This document shows, in pieces, positions 56,259-64,000 of a stretch of DNA of 64,000 bases (positions are counted from its first letter, which is position 1; each line of letters starts with the position of its first letter). The DNA is from Marivivens geojensis (GTDB lineage Bacteria > Pseudomonadota > Alphaproteobacteria > Rhodobacterales > Rhodobacteraceae): positions 1,178,001 to 1,242,000 of the forward strand of contig NZ_JALKCU010000001.1 of the NCBI RefSeq assembly GCF_023540835.1, written 5' to 3'. The translations under genes and the position numbers were made by a program. Below the pieces are notes generated by a model, which was not told where the DNA came from, made no database searches, and was given only the letters and a program-made list of their open reading frames with translations.

Positions 56259-56999
56259 TCAGTTGGCGCGTAGCTCTTCGACGATCGACGCCATCTGGTC
56301 GAGCGGCACATACCCTCTTACGAGTTGGTCATCAAAGACGAACGTCGGTGTGCCGCTGATCTGCAAACGCTGCGCGAGTTCCATGTTTGCCTGCAGCACG
56401 CGCGAAACCTCTGGCGATGCCATCCGCTCAAAGATTGGCGCCGCGTCAAAGCCAACGGTCGATGCAAGCTGAGATAGACTGTCTTGGGTAATGTCACCAC
56501 GCATGTTCATCAGGGTGTCGTGGACAAATTTATAAGCGTCATCGCCATGAAGCTGCTGCACGGCAATTGCGAATTGTGATGCGAGGGTCGACTGATCGCC
56601 GAGGATTGGAAGTTCTTTGACGATAAAGCGAATATTGCCGTCAGTTTCCAAGAGGCTCTCGACCTCAGGGAAGGCGCGTTTACAGTATCCACAACGATAG
56701 TCCATGAATTCTACGATGGTGATGTCACCGTCGGGATTGCCACCGACCCATGAAAACCCGTCGTTCTGGATCGCGTCCATGTTGGTCTGGGCCATTTGCT
56801 GGTCGGCCATCGTTTCGGCCTGAGCTTGACGCTGTTCGAGAACGCCGATGGCTTCCATCAGCACTTCGGGATTGTCGAGCAGATAGGCGCGGACCTCGGC
56901 CCGAAATGCGCTGCGTTCGGCGTCGCTCATGGCCTCCAGATCGGTGGCGGCGGCTTGGGTGGCTAGACCCAAGGTCAGTGCGAGGGCGAGGCGTTTCAT
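56259..56999 (-). CDS. DsbA-family thiol:disulfide oxidoreductase, ScsC-like
   Basis: A 246-residue exported protein: signal peptide (ALALTLGLATQAAA), an extended helical N-terminal region (about 20-80) and a thioredoxin-fold domain with CGYC in VEFMDYRCGYCKRAF and the cis-proline loop SGTPTFVF. The N-terminal helices resemble the oligomerisation stalk of ScsC-type isomerases, so it may be multimeric; that is inferred. CGGAGAA lies before ATG 56999. It should form or shuffle disulfides in the periplasm. Confidence 0.9.
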   Translation of the reverse strand: MKRLALALTLGLATQAAATDLEAMSDAERSAFRAEVRAYLLDNPEVLMEAIGVLEQRQAQAETMADQQMAQTNMDAIQNDGFSWVGGNPDGDITIVEFMDYRCGYCKRAFPEVESLLETDGNIRFIVKELPILGDQSTLASQFAIAVQQLHGDDAYKFVHDTLMNMRGDITQDSLSQLASTVGFDAAPIFERMASPEVSRVLQANMELAQRLQISGTPTFVFDDQLVRGYVPLDQMASIVEELRAN

Positions 57000-57125
57000 A
57001 GAGTTCTCCGATTTATAGTCCGGCAGAGTTGTGCATATCTGGGCGGTGGTGCCAAGGGTCCGATTGACGCGCCGCCCATGCAAAGGCAAAGAGGGGCAGA
57101 GCAGATAGACCATAAGAGGCATGAC

Positions 57126-58274
57126 ATGCGTGTTTCAAGACGCGGGGCCGTTGATCCCTTTATCGTGATGGATGTGATGGAATCCGCCCGCAAGGCTGAG
57201 GCCGAGGGGCGCCACATCATTCATATGGAGGTTGGGCAACCGGGAACAGGTGCGCCCAAAGCGGCACTGGATCGGTTGGCGGGTGATATGGCTGAGGGTC
57301 CGTTGGGATATACCGTGGCTCTGGGGATGCCAGAACTGCGGGCGCGCATCGCGCAGCATTACGGTGATTGGTATGACCTCGACATGAACCCAGAACGGAT
57401 CGTTGTGACCGCTGGGGCGTCTGGTGCGTTCTTGCTGGCGTTTACCGCGCTCTTTGATACGGGCGATCGCGTTGGTCTCGGTGCGCCGTGCTACCCGTCC
57501 TATCGTCAGATACTTCGGTCGTTTGACCTGAACGCGGTTGATATTCCGACGACGCTTGAGGCGCGGTTCCAACCTGTCGCGGCGGACGTGGCGAACTACG
57601 ATCTCCAAGGTCTGATCGTGGCCTCACCTGCGAACCCGACGGGCACCATGTTGGGGCAGGGTGAATTGACCGACCTTGCCGGAGCCTGCGCGGATCGCAA
57701 TGCGGCGTTCATCTCGGACGAGATTTACCACGGGCTGGACTACGGCATTAAACCCGTCACCGCAGCGTCGGTGACCGACGAGGTCTATGTCATCAATTCG
57801 TTCAGCAAATACTTTAGCATGACGGGCTGGCGCGTGGGCTGGATGGTCGTGCCCGAAGACCACGTTCGCGTCGTGGAACGCATTGCACAGAACCAGTTCA
57901 TTTGCCCGAGCCACGCGGCGCAACGGCTCGCGCTCTATGCTATGGATTGCAAAGAGGAACTGGATGGCAATGTCGCAAGCTACGCTCGCAATCGTGAGCT
58001 GATGATTGAAGGTCTGCCCAAGGCAGGCTTTACCAAGATTGCCCCGCCTGATGGTGCGTTTTACGTCTACGCTGATGTTTCTGAATATACCGATGATAGC
58101 CTGAGCTTTGCTGCGGAAATCCTTGATAAAGATGGCGTTGCGGTGACCCCGGGCCTGGATTTTGACACGGTGAACGGCAAACATTGGCTGCGGTTCTCAT
58201 ATGCCCGTTCAACTCCCGATATCGAAGAAGGGCTACGCAGGCTCACCAAATTCATGGAGGACCGTCGGTCATGA
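57126..58274 (+). CDS. PLP-dependent class I/II aminotransferase
   Basis: A 382-residue fold-type I aminotransferase. GQPGTGAPKAALD, NPTGTMLG, SDEIYHGLDY and the PLP lysine in NSFSKYFSMTGWRVGWMVVP are visible. Its substrate cannot be read; relatives are aspartate/aromatic-type enzymes. ATG 57126 has GAGG six bases upstream. It is divergent from the dsbA-like gene and overlaps the amidase gene by four bases. Confidence 0.9.
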   Translation: MRVSRRGAVDPFIVMDVMESARKAEAEGRHIIHMEVGQPGTGAPKAALDRLAGDMAEGPLGYTVALGMPELRARIAQHYGDWYDLDMNPERIVVTAGASGAFLLAFTALFDTGDRVGLGAPCYPSYRQILRSFDLNAVDIPTTLEARFQPVAADVANYDLQGLIVASPANPTGTMLGQGELTDLAGACADRNAAFISDEIYHGLDYGIKPVTAASVTDEVYVINSFSKYFSMTGWRVGWMVVPEDHVRVVERIAQNQFICPSHAAQRLALYAMDCKEELDGNVASYARNRELMIEGLPKAGFTKIAPPDGAFYVYADVSEYTDDSLSFAAEILDKDGVAVTPGLDFDTVNGKHWLRFSYARSTPDIEEGLRRLTKFMEDRRS

Positions 58275-59491
58275 TCCGCATCGTGGGGGCAGCGGTTCTG
58301 GCATGTTTGGGCGTGGCATCGCAGGCGCAGGACTTTACGGGTCTGGCGCGGCTAGATGTGGCCCATTCGGTGATCGAGGATTCGTGGGGCAAAACAACGG
58401 TCGATTTGTTCCTGTCGCAGCCTGTGCCGTGGCGCGTGTTTATGCTAGACGACCCGCGTCGACTGGTTCTGGACTTTCGCGAGATTGACTGGCGAGGCGC
58501 GGACAAAGCGACCTTGGATCAATCGGACCGCGTGAGCGACCTTCGGTTTGGAGCGCTGCGTCCAGGGTGGTCACGGATGGTGCTAGATCTGTCCGACGCC
58601 ATGATCGTGAGCCAAGCAGGGATGCAGGTGAACACGGTCGACGGGACGGCGCGACTGACGGTGAACTTGTCGCCGAGCTCAGACGCCGACTATGCCGCCG
58701 CCGCAGGTGCGCCCAGCGATCCAGGTTGGGATATGCTGAATACCGTAGATCCTACTGCGCCGCCTGTCGCGACGGTCGATGATGGTATCCTGACCGTTGT
58801 GATCGACCCCGGGCACGGTGGCATTGACCCCGGTGCCGAACGAGATGGCCTGCGCGAGGCGGACCTCATGCTGCAACTCGCTGTCGAAGTGGCGCAAACG
58901 ATGAACCGGATGGAGGGGATGCGCGCCGTGCTGACCCGCCAGACGGATGTTTTTGTGCCGCTCGAGGAACGGATTTCCATTGCCCGCAGGTCAGGTGCGG
59001 ATGTGCTGTTGTCGCTCCATGCCGATGCTCTCGATGGGGATGAGATTACCTCAGGCGCATCGGTCTATACCCTCAGCGATCAGGCTCAAGAGGACGCATC
59101 CTTGCGCATGGCAGAGCGTCATGACCGTGGGGATCTCTTGGCCGGTTTGGATTTGACGGGCCAAGACGATACGGTCGCGACGGTGCTGATGGACCTTGCT
59201 CGCACGGAAACCGCGCCGCAGAGCGATACCTTAGCGGATGCGCTGGTTCAGGCGCTGATGGATACGAATGCACGTGTGAACAGCACGCCGCGTCGCGAGG
59301 CGCTCTTGGCCGTTTTGAACGCAGCGGATTTCCCGTCGGCTTTGGTTGAGGTCGGGTTCCTATCGAACCCGCATGACCGTGAGGCACTGCGTTCTGCCGA
59401 AGGGCGGGCTCGGGTCGTTGCGGGGATTGTCCTCGCCGTTCAGCGTTGGGCCAATTCCGAGGCTGCAAAAGACGCGCTTAGACGCCAGTAA
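58271..59491 (+). CDS. amiC: N-acetylmuramoyl-L-alanine amidase with AMIN domain
   Basis: A 406-residue periplasmic amidase. A signal peptide is followed by an AMIN domain (about 20-130, targeting peptidoglycan or the septum) and an Amidase_3 domain. Zinc ligands are His182 in PGHGGIDPGA, Glu196 and the His in SLHAD; the catalytic Glu is in ALVEVGFLSN. It cuts the amide between muramic acid and the stem peptide to split daughter cells. Such amidases need LytM activators; an NlpD-like candidate is at 34685-35881. It overlaps the aminotransferase by four bases and the convergent methyltransferase by 14. Confidence 0.92.
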   Translation: MIRIVGAAVLACLGVASQAQDFTGLARLDVAHSVIEDSWGKTTVDLFLSQPVPWRVFMLDDPRRLVLDFREIDWRGADKATLDQSDRVSDLRFGALRPGWSRMVLDLSDAMIVSQAGMQVNTVDGTARLTVNLSPSSDADYAAAAGAPSDPGWDMLNTVDPTAPPVATVDDGILTVVIDPGHGGIDPGAERDGLREADLMLQLAVEVAQTMNRMEGMRAVLTRQTDVFVPLEERISIARRSGADVLLSLHADALDGDEITSGASVYTLSDQAQEDASLRMAERHDRGDLLAGLDLTGQDDTVATVLMDLARTETAPQSDTLADALVQALMDTNARVNSTPRREALLAVLNAADFPSALVEVGFLSNPHDREALRSAEGRARVVAGIVLAVQRWANSEAAKDALRRQ

Positions 59492-60092
59492 ACCGAGCGA
59501 GCCACACCGTGCGATCGCCGCAGTCGGGGTCTTCGGCCTTGTGCGCAACAACGGTAAAGCCTGCTGCTTCGAGTTCGTGGCGATATCCCGCCTCGGACAA
59601 AGAGGCGTGGTAGATCGGGGTGCCTTCGACTGATCCGATTGAGACGCCTTCATCAGGCCCACTGGTGAACATCAAGGCCGCGTTGTCGGCGGCATGGGCT
59701 GCAAAAACTGCGAACATGGCGCGTTGATCTGCGGGGGAAAGGTGAAAGAAACTATCCCACGCGAGGATCGCATCAAATTTCTCGCCCAGATCGAGTCTAC
59801 GCATATCGGCACGAATGGAACGGGCGCTGGGTAAGTTAGATTGGAACAGGGCGATCATGCTCTCTGCCCCGTCAACACCAGTTACAGCGATGCCACGATC
59901 AATGAGATATTCCGCGATCGGACGCCCTGAACCGCATCCCAAGTCCAAGACACGGCGTTTGCCGCGATCATGGGGCGCAACCGCAATCATTCGGTCCAAC
60001 CAGCGGCGTTCTGTCAAACGGCGGTCGCGGGATGTGGCCCAAGCAGGGCCGACTCGGTCGTAGGTGGCAAGGATGCTTTCTGGCGTGCTCAT
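59478..60092 (-). CDS. Class I SAM-dependent methyltransferase
   Basis: A 204-residue methyltransferase with the SAM motif VLDLGCGSGRPIAEYL, acidic residue in VTGVDGAESM, and DAILAWDSFFHLSP. The tail is VTVVAHKAEDPDCGDRT-like. No substrate domain is recognisable. It is divergent from the penicillin-binding protein gene across a 153-base gap. Confidence 0.85.
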   Translation of the reverse strand: MSTPESILATYDRVGPAWATSRDRRLTERRWLDRMIAVAPHDRGKRRVLDLGCGSGRPIAEYLIDRGIAVTGVDGAESMIALFQSNLPSARSIRADMRRLDLGEKFDAILAWDSFFHLSPADQRAMFAVFAAHAADNAALMFTSGPDEGVSIGSVEGTPIYHASLSEAGYRHELEAAGFTVVAHKAEDPDCGDRTVWLARFTGV

Positions 60093-60188
60093 GCGGCTGA
60101 TTTGGTCCGTGGATCGCCAAGGGGCAATCCCTACTGTTCAAACCTATGCGAAAGCGGCGTTTTCATGCCGAAAGTGGTGCTTGCGGTT

Positions 60189-60217
60189 TTGACCTGACCC
60201 GCGACCCGCCCTATAAG
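60189..60217 (+). promoter_or_regulatory. Promoter of the penicillin-binding protein gene
   Basis: TTGACC (60189-60194), 17 bases, TATAAG (60212-60217), about 28 bases before the GTG at 60246. A near-consensus sigma-70 promoter. Confidence 0.65.
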
Positions 60218-60245
60218 CGGCGCACCAACCAAAGGGGTCAAACGC

Positions 60246-62765
60246 GTGCTGCGATTTATCATGTCGTTCTTCGGGGCTATCTTTACGATGGTCACGCTTG
60301 GTCTTGTGATGTTCGCGCTGATGCTCGGCGCGATTTTCACATTCTATGGCCGCGATTTGCCGTCTTATGAAACTCTGTCGCAATACACACCCAAAACGAT
60401 TAGCCGTGTGTATTCGGGCGAAGGTCAGATCATCGACGAATTCGCCGTAGAACGCCGTCTGTTTACTCCCTTTGATGAGATCCCGCCGCTGGTTCAATAC
60501 GCTTTTGTGTCGGCGGAAGATCAGAACTTTTTCACTCACCCGGGTTATGACATCCGCGGTATTGCAGCGGCTGCTGTCGAAGCGATTAAATCCCGTGGCG
60601 GTGAGGTACGCGGTGCGTCGACGATCACCCAGCAGGTGATGAAGAACTTCCTTTTATCGTCCGACCGCACGGCAGAACGTAAAATCCGCGAACTGATCCT
60701 TGCAACGCGGATTGAGCGGGTGATGGACAAGAGCCGCATCCTCGAACTCTATCTAAACGAAATCTTCCTCGGTCAGAACTCGTATGGGGTCGCGGCTGCG
60801 GCACAAACCTATTTCAACAAACCGCTGGCGGACCTGTCACCGGGTGAGGCTGCATATCTCGCTGCTCTGGCACAGCGTCCGGGTAACTTGCATCCCGTGC
60901 GCCAGTATGACGATGCGGTTGCTCGTCGGAACTATGTTCTTCGTCGCTTGGCCGAGGATGGGTATATCACTCAAGCGATTGCAGAGGCCGAGCAGGCGCT
61001 GCCGTTGCGCACGGTGCAGTCGGGCGATTACGAAAGCTTCCGTTCGCAGCTACCACCGCGCAACTACTTTACAGATGAAATCCGCCGTCAACTGAGCCGC
61101 AACTTCGGTGAGGACGAGTTCTTTTCGGGTGGTCTGTCAATCCGCGCGACCGTTGATCCCGACCTCCAGACCGTTGCAGAGCAATCGCTCCAGCGTGCAT
61201 TGGAAGAATACGACCGCAATCTAGGTATCTGGAATGGCACAGGAAAAACCGTGCCCGCTGATGCACTGGGGAGCGAAGATGATTGGCGTGCCGCGCTGGC
61301 CGATGTCACCGTCCCGCGTGATATCGAACTGGTGAGCCATTGGTATCCCGCAGTCGTTCTGGGTGTTGAAGATCAGCAATTGCGCATCGGGATCGAGGGC
61401 GTTCCGACGTCCGACGCCGAACCGCAGGTGGTTCCGCGCGCTGACATCGATTGGATTCGCGGCAACTTCTTTGACAATTTCGACGTCGGCGACGTGGTGC
61501 ACGTCCGCCGCATGACTGCTGACGCCGATGGGTCGTTTATCCGTTGGACGCTTCGTCAGGTGCCCAAGGTACAGGGTGCCTTCATGGCGATGGACGTGAA
61601 CACGGGACGCGTTTTGTCGATGCAGGGCGGGTTCAGTTATCAGTCAACCGAGTTGAACCGCGCAACCCAAGCCCGTCGCCAACCAGGTTCTGCCTTTAAA
61701 CCCTTCGTCTATGCGGCGGCTCTTGATAGTGGCTACTCGCCCGCAACGATCGTTGTTGACGCACCGATTGAGATCAACACGCCGCAAGGCCTCTGGCGTC
61801 CGCAGAACTCATCCAACCAATTCTACGGTCCGACACCGCTTCGCACGGGGATCGAACAATCGCGTAACCTTATGACCATTCGTCTGGCCCAAGAGGTGGG
61901 GATGGATGTTGTCGCGGAATATGCCGAACGTTTCGGTGTCTATGAGAACATGAACCAGTATCTCTCGGCCTCGCTTGGGTCCGAAGAAACAACGCTGTTC
62001 AAGCTCGTCGCTGCCTATTCGATGTTTGCGAACGGTGGCGAACGGGTTGAGCCAACGCTCGTTGACCGTGTTCAGGACCGATTTGGTAACACCGTTTACC
62101 GCCATGACGCCCGTACCTGCCTCGATTGTGATGAGGCGTCATTGCCGTCAGGGCAGGGGCCGACGATCTTATCGAACCGCGACCGTATCATGAACGCTGT
62201 GACGGCGTATCAGCTGACTTCGATGATGGAAGGTGTGGTTAAACGCGGCACAGCGTCGAGCGTGATCAACCTGCCTGTGCCGATTGCTGGTAAGACTGGG
62301 ACGACCAATGACGCCAAAGATGTTTGGTTCGTGGGGTTCTCGTCCAATATCGCGGCTGGTTGCTATATCGGTTACGATAGCCCGACACCGTTGGGCCGTG
62401 GCGCTTATGGTGGTTCGATCTGTGGTCCTGTGTTCCAACGCTTTATGGAACAAGCGATCCAAGAGTTCGGTGGTGGCCGCTTTAAAGTGCCTGAGGACTG
62501 TCAATTCATCAACATCGACCGCTTTACGGGCGCCCGTTTGCCCGAAGGTGCCGAAGGTCCGAACGTGATCGCAGAGTGTTTCCGCGTTGGCGAAGAGCCG
62601 ATCTTTGGTGTGATGTTCGATGGTGGTTTTGCAATGTCGGCTGATCTTCCACTCTTTGAAGAGGTGCAGCAGCAGACCCGCAACGTGACAACTTCGGACG
62701 GCAATACCGCGACCGTTGGCCCGAATGCGTCCTTTGGGACGTTGTCGTCGGGTGGACTTTACTGA
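60246..62765 (+). CDS. mrcA: Class A penicillin-binding protein 1A
   Basis: An 839-residue bifunctional peptidoglycan synthase. Order: N-terminal membrane helix (about 5-33), GT51 transglycosylase with EDQNFFTHPGYD and GASTITQQVMKN, an OB-like insert (about 315-440), and a transpeptidase with the Ser-x-x-Lys in GSAFKP, SRN and KTGTTND. GGGG at 60234-60237 supports the GTG start at 60246; ATG 60261 is an alternative. The C-terminal tail is polar and ends in a Gly/Ser-rich stretch. Length is normal for PBP1A. Confidence 0.95.
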   Translation: MLRFIMSFFGAIFTMVTLGLVMFALMLGAIFTFYGRDLPSYETLSQYTPKTISRVYSGEGQIIDEFAVERRLFTPFDEIPPLVQYAFVSAEDQNFFTHPGYDIRGIAAAAVEAIKSRGGEVRGASTITQQVMKNFLLSSDRTAERKIRELILATRIERVMDKSRILELYLNEIFLGQNSYGVAAAAQTYFNKPLADLSPGEAAYLAALAQRPGNLHPVRQYDDAVARRNYVLRRLAEDGYITQAIAEAEQALPLRTVQSGDYESFRSQLPPRNYFTDEIRRQLSRNFGEDEFFSGGLSIRATVDPDLQTVAEQSLQRALEEYDRNLGIWNGTGKTVPADALGSEDDWRAALADVTVPRDIELVSHWYPAVVLGVEDQQLRIGIEGVPTSDAEPQVVPRADIDWIRGNFFDNFDVGDVVHVRRMTADADGSFIRWTLRQVPKVQGAFMAMDVNTGRVLSMQGGFSYQSTELNRATQARRQPGSAFKPFVYAAALDSGYSPATIVVDAPIEINTPQGLWRPQNSSNQFYGPTPLRTGIEQSRNLMTIRLAQEVGMDVVAEYAERFGVYENMNQYLSASLGSEETTLFKLVAAYSMFANGGERVEPTLVDRVQDRFGNTVYRHDARTCLDCDEASLPSGQGPTILSNRDRIMNAVTAYQLTSMMEGVVKRGTASSVINLPVPIAGKTGTTNDAKDVWFVGFSSNIAAGCYIGYDSPTPLGRGAYGGSICGPVFQRFMEQAIQEFGGGRFKVPEDCQFINIDRFTGARLPEGAEGPNVIAECFRVGEEPIFGVMFDGGFAMSADLPLFEEVQQQTRNVTTSDGNTATVGPNASFGTLSSGGLY

Positions 62766-62772
62766 CACTGAC

Positions 62773-62801
62773 TTGCCCGTGCCGCTGGCAAGGGCTATGA
62801 C
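62773..62801 (+). promoter_or_regulatory. Candidate promoter of prfB
   Basis: TTGCCC (62773-62778), 17 bases, TATGAC (62796-62801), 55 bases before the prfB ATG, in the 91-base gap after mrcA. Confidence 0.55.
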
Positions 62802-62856
62802 GCGACCTAATCCGTCGGGGCCTGTCGCCCTGACCCTAAGACAGACGAGTTGACCC

Positions 62857-63984
62857 ATGCGCGCCGAAACGCAGAACATTGTGAACGCCATCGAGAAATC
62901 GATCGACCTTCTTGCTCAGCGGATGGACTGGGAAACTGCGGAATACCGTTTGGAAGAGTTCAATGCCCGCGTTGAGGACCCGACCCTTTGGGACGATCCA
63001 GAAGGTGCGCAAAAACTGATGCGTGAACGTCAGATGTTGGTGGATCAGATCGCTGGTCTGCGTGCGATCAAACAGGACCTGTCGGATAACCTCGAACTCA
63101 TCGAACTGGGCGAAATGGAAGATGACGCTGATGTCGTAAAAGAGGCCGAGGACGCGTTGAAGGACCTGAAAGTGCGCGCCGCTGAAAAAGAGCTCGAGGC
63201 GCTCTTGGACGGTGAGGCGGACGGTAACGATACTTTCCTTGAAATCAACTCTGGCGCAGGCGGTACGGAATCCTGTGACTGGGCATCAATCCTTGCACGC
63301 ATGTATGTGCGTTGGGCGGAAAAGAAGGGCTACAAGGTCGAACTTCAATCCGAAAGCCCGGGCGAAGAAGCTGGCATTAAATCGGCTGCCTACAAGATCA
63401 GCGGCCCCAATGCTTATGGCTGGCTGAAGTCAGAATCGGGCGTGCACCGTCTGGTTCGCATTTCGCCCTATGATTCCGCTGCGCGTCGTCACACCTCGTT
63501 CTCATCCGTTTGGGTTTACCCTGTTGTGGACGACAATATCGAAATCGACGTCAAACCGAACGACATCCGCATCGACACCTACCGTTCGTCTGGTGCGGGC
63601 GGTCAGCACGTGAACACCACGGACTCTGCGGTGCGTATCACCCACTTGCCTACGGGCATCGTGACGACCTCGTCGGAAAAGTCGCAGCACCAGAACCGTG
63701 ATATCGCCATGAAAGCGCTGAAATCCCGTCTGTATCAGATGGAGTTGGATCGCCGTAACGCCGACATCAACGCCGCCCATGAAGCCAAAGGTGACGCTGG
63801 TTGGGGCAACCAAATTCGGTCGTACGTCCTGCAGCCCTATCAGATGGTCAAAGACCTTCGCACTGGATACGAGACCTCGGATACCCAAGGTGTGCTCGAT
63901 GGTGCGCTGGATGGTCTGATGGCGGCAACGCTTGCGCATGGTGCATCTGGCAAATCCCGCGCAGAGGCCAATGCCGACGACTAA
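62857..63984 (+). CDS. prfB: Peptide chain release factor 2
   Basis: A 375-residue release factor for UGA and UAA. The peptidyl-transferase motif GGQ is in [17 protein letters not shown], and the stop-reading loop is SPY (in [15 protein letters not shown]) where enteric RF2 has SPF. The frame is continuous from ATG 62857 to the stop, with no internal TGA near codon 25, so the programmed +1 frameshift known from Escherichia coli is absent. The ribosome site before the ATG is weak. The window ends 16 bases after it. Confidence 0.95.
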   Translation: MRAETQNIVNAIEKSIDLLAQRMDWETAEYRLEEFNARVEDPTLWDDPEGAQKLMRERQMLVDQIAGLRAIKQDLSDNLELIELGEMEDDADVVKEAEDALKDLKVRAAEKELEALLDGEADGNDTFLEINSGAGGTESCDWASILARMYVRWAEKKGYKVELQSESPGEEAGIKSAAYKISGPNAYGWLKSESGVHRLVRISPYDSAARRHTSFSSVWVYPVVDDNIEIDVKPNDIRIDTYRSSGAGGQHVNTTDSAVRITHLPTGIVTTSSEKSQHQNRDIAMKALKSRLYQMELDRRNADINAAHEAKGDAGWGNQIRSYVLQPYQMVKDLRTGYETSDTQGVLDGALDGLMAATLAHGASGKSRAEANADD

Positions 63985-64000
63985 GGGTCATCCCCTTAAT

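Noticed and set aside
57000-57020. TATAAA close to the dsbA-like start as a promoter -10 box
   Set aside because: It lies so near the ATG (56999) that transcription would start inside the ribosome site, and no -35 is at the right distance.

Overview
The window looks like chromosomal DNA of an alphaproteobacterium of the Rhodobacterales (Roseobacter/Rhodobacter group). I infer this from the 14-gene nuo cluster interrupted by DUF5333- and DUF5337-type small genes, the helix-hairpin-helix extension on NuoE, the RNase J next to type III pantothenate kinase, the cvpA-purF and surE-pcm-nlpD orders, and the family flavour of nearly every protein. No phage, insertion sequence or CRISPR array was seen. 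Gene density is high and no stretch longer than about 300 bases lacks a gene.

Region 1 (1-1000): the 3' end of an enoyl-CoA hydratase gene, a convergent membrane diguanylate cyclase, and the divergent start of nuo.

Region 2 (1070-23766, all + strand): respiratory complex I, nuoA-N in canonical order, with accessory genes between the subunits. These are a PAPS-type sulfotransferase (between nuoC and nuoD), a small exported Cys protein, a micro-ORF, a membrane protein that shares the C-terminal helix-hairpin-helix domain of NuoE, a DUF5337 protein, two DUF5333-like paralogues (one a lipoprotein), a zinc-ribbon membrane protein, a lipoprotein and a carboxymuconolactone decarboxylase-like protein. 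A terminator after nuoF and a promoter-like sequence behind it suggest the cluster is not one simple transcription unit. birA, coaX and rnj follow directly and end at a bidirectional terminator.

Region 3 (23820-32093): RhlE helicase, release factor 3, a soluble globin-type chemoreceptor and a Hint-domain protein on the minus strand; a non-canonical SDR and an orphan ABC ATPase on the plus strand; then a WYL-type regulator.

Region 4 (32094-38068): tatABC with a DUF815 ATPase on the plus strand, behind a region of alternating TTGTC half-sites, facing the surE-pcm-nlpD group and an SDR on the minus strand.

Region 5 (38133-49692, all minus strand): PilP-like small protein, purF, cvpA, radA, a PqiA-like protein, a membrane coiled-coil protein, mlaF-mlaE, alr, dnaB, pyrE, pyrC.

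Region 6 (49829-53966): a four-gene operon of MoxR ATPase, VWA protein, XdhC-type protein and MoeA-like protein. This resembles the maturation genes of molybdenum hydroxylases (CoxDEF type), but no hydroxylase structural genes are in the window.

Region 7 (54018-64000): infC with a probable ATA start, an Ala-rich amphipathic-repeat protein, two identical tRNA-Asp genes, a 72-residue membrane protein whose promoter lies inside a 12-bp inverted repeat, a DsbA/ScsC-like thiol oxidoreductase, an aminotransferase, an AMIN-type amidase, a methyltransferase, a class A penicillin-binding protein and prfB without the frameshift site.
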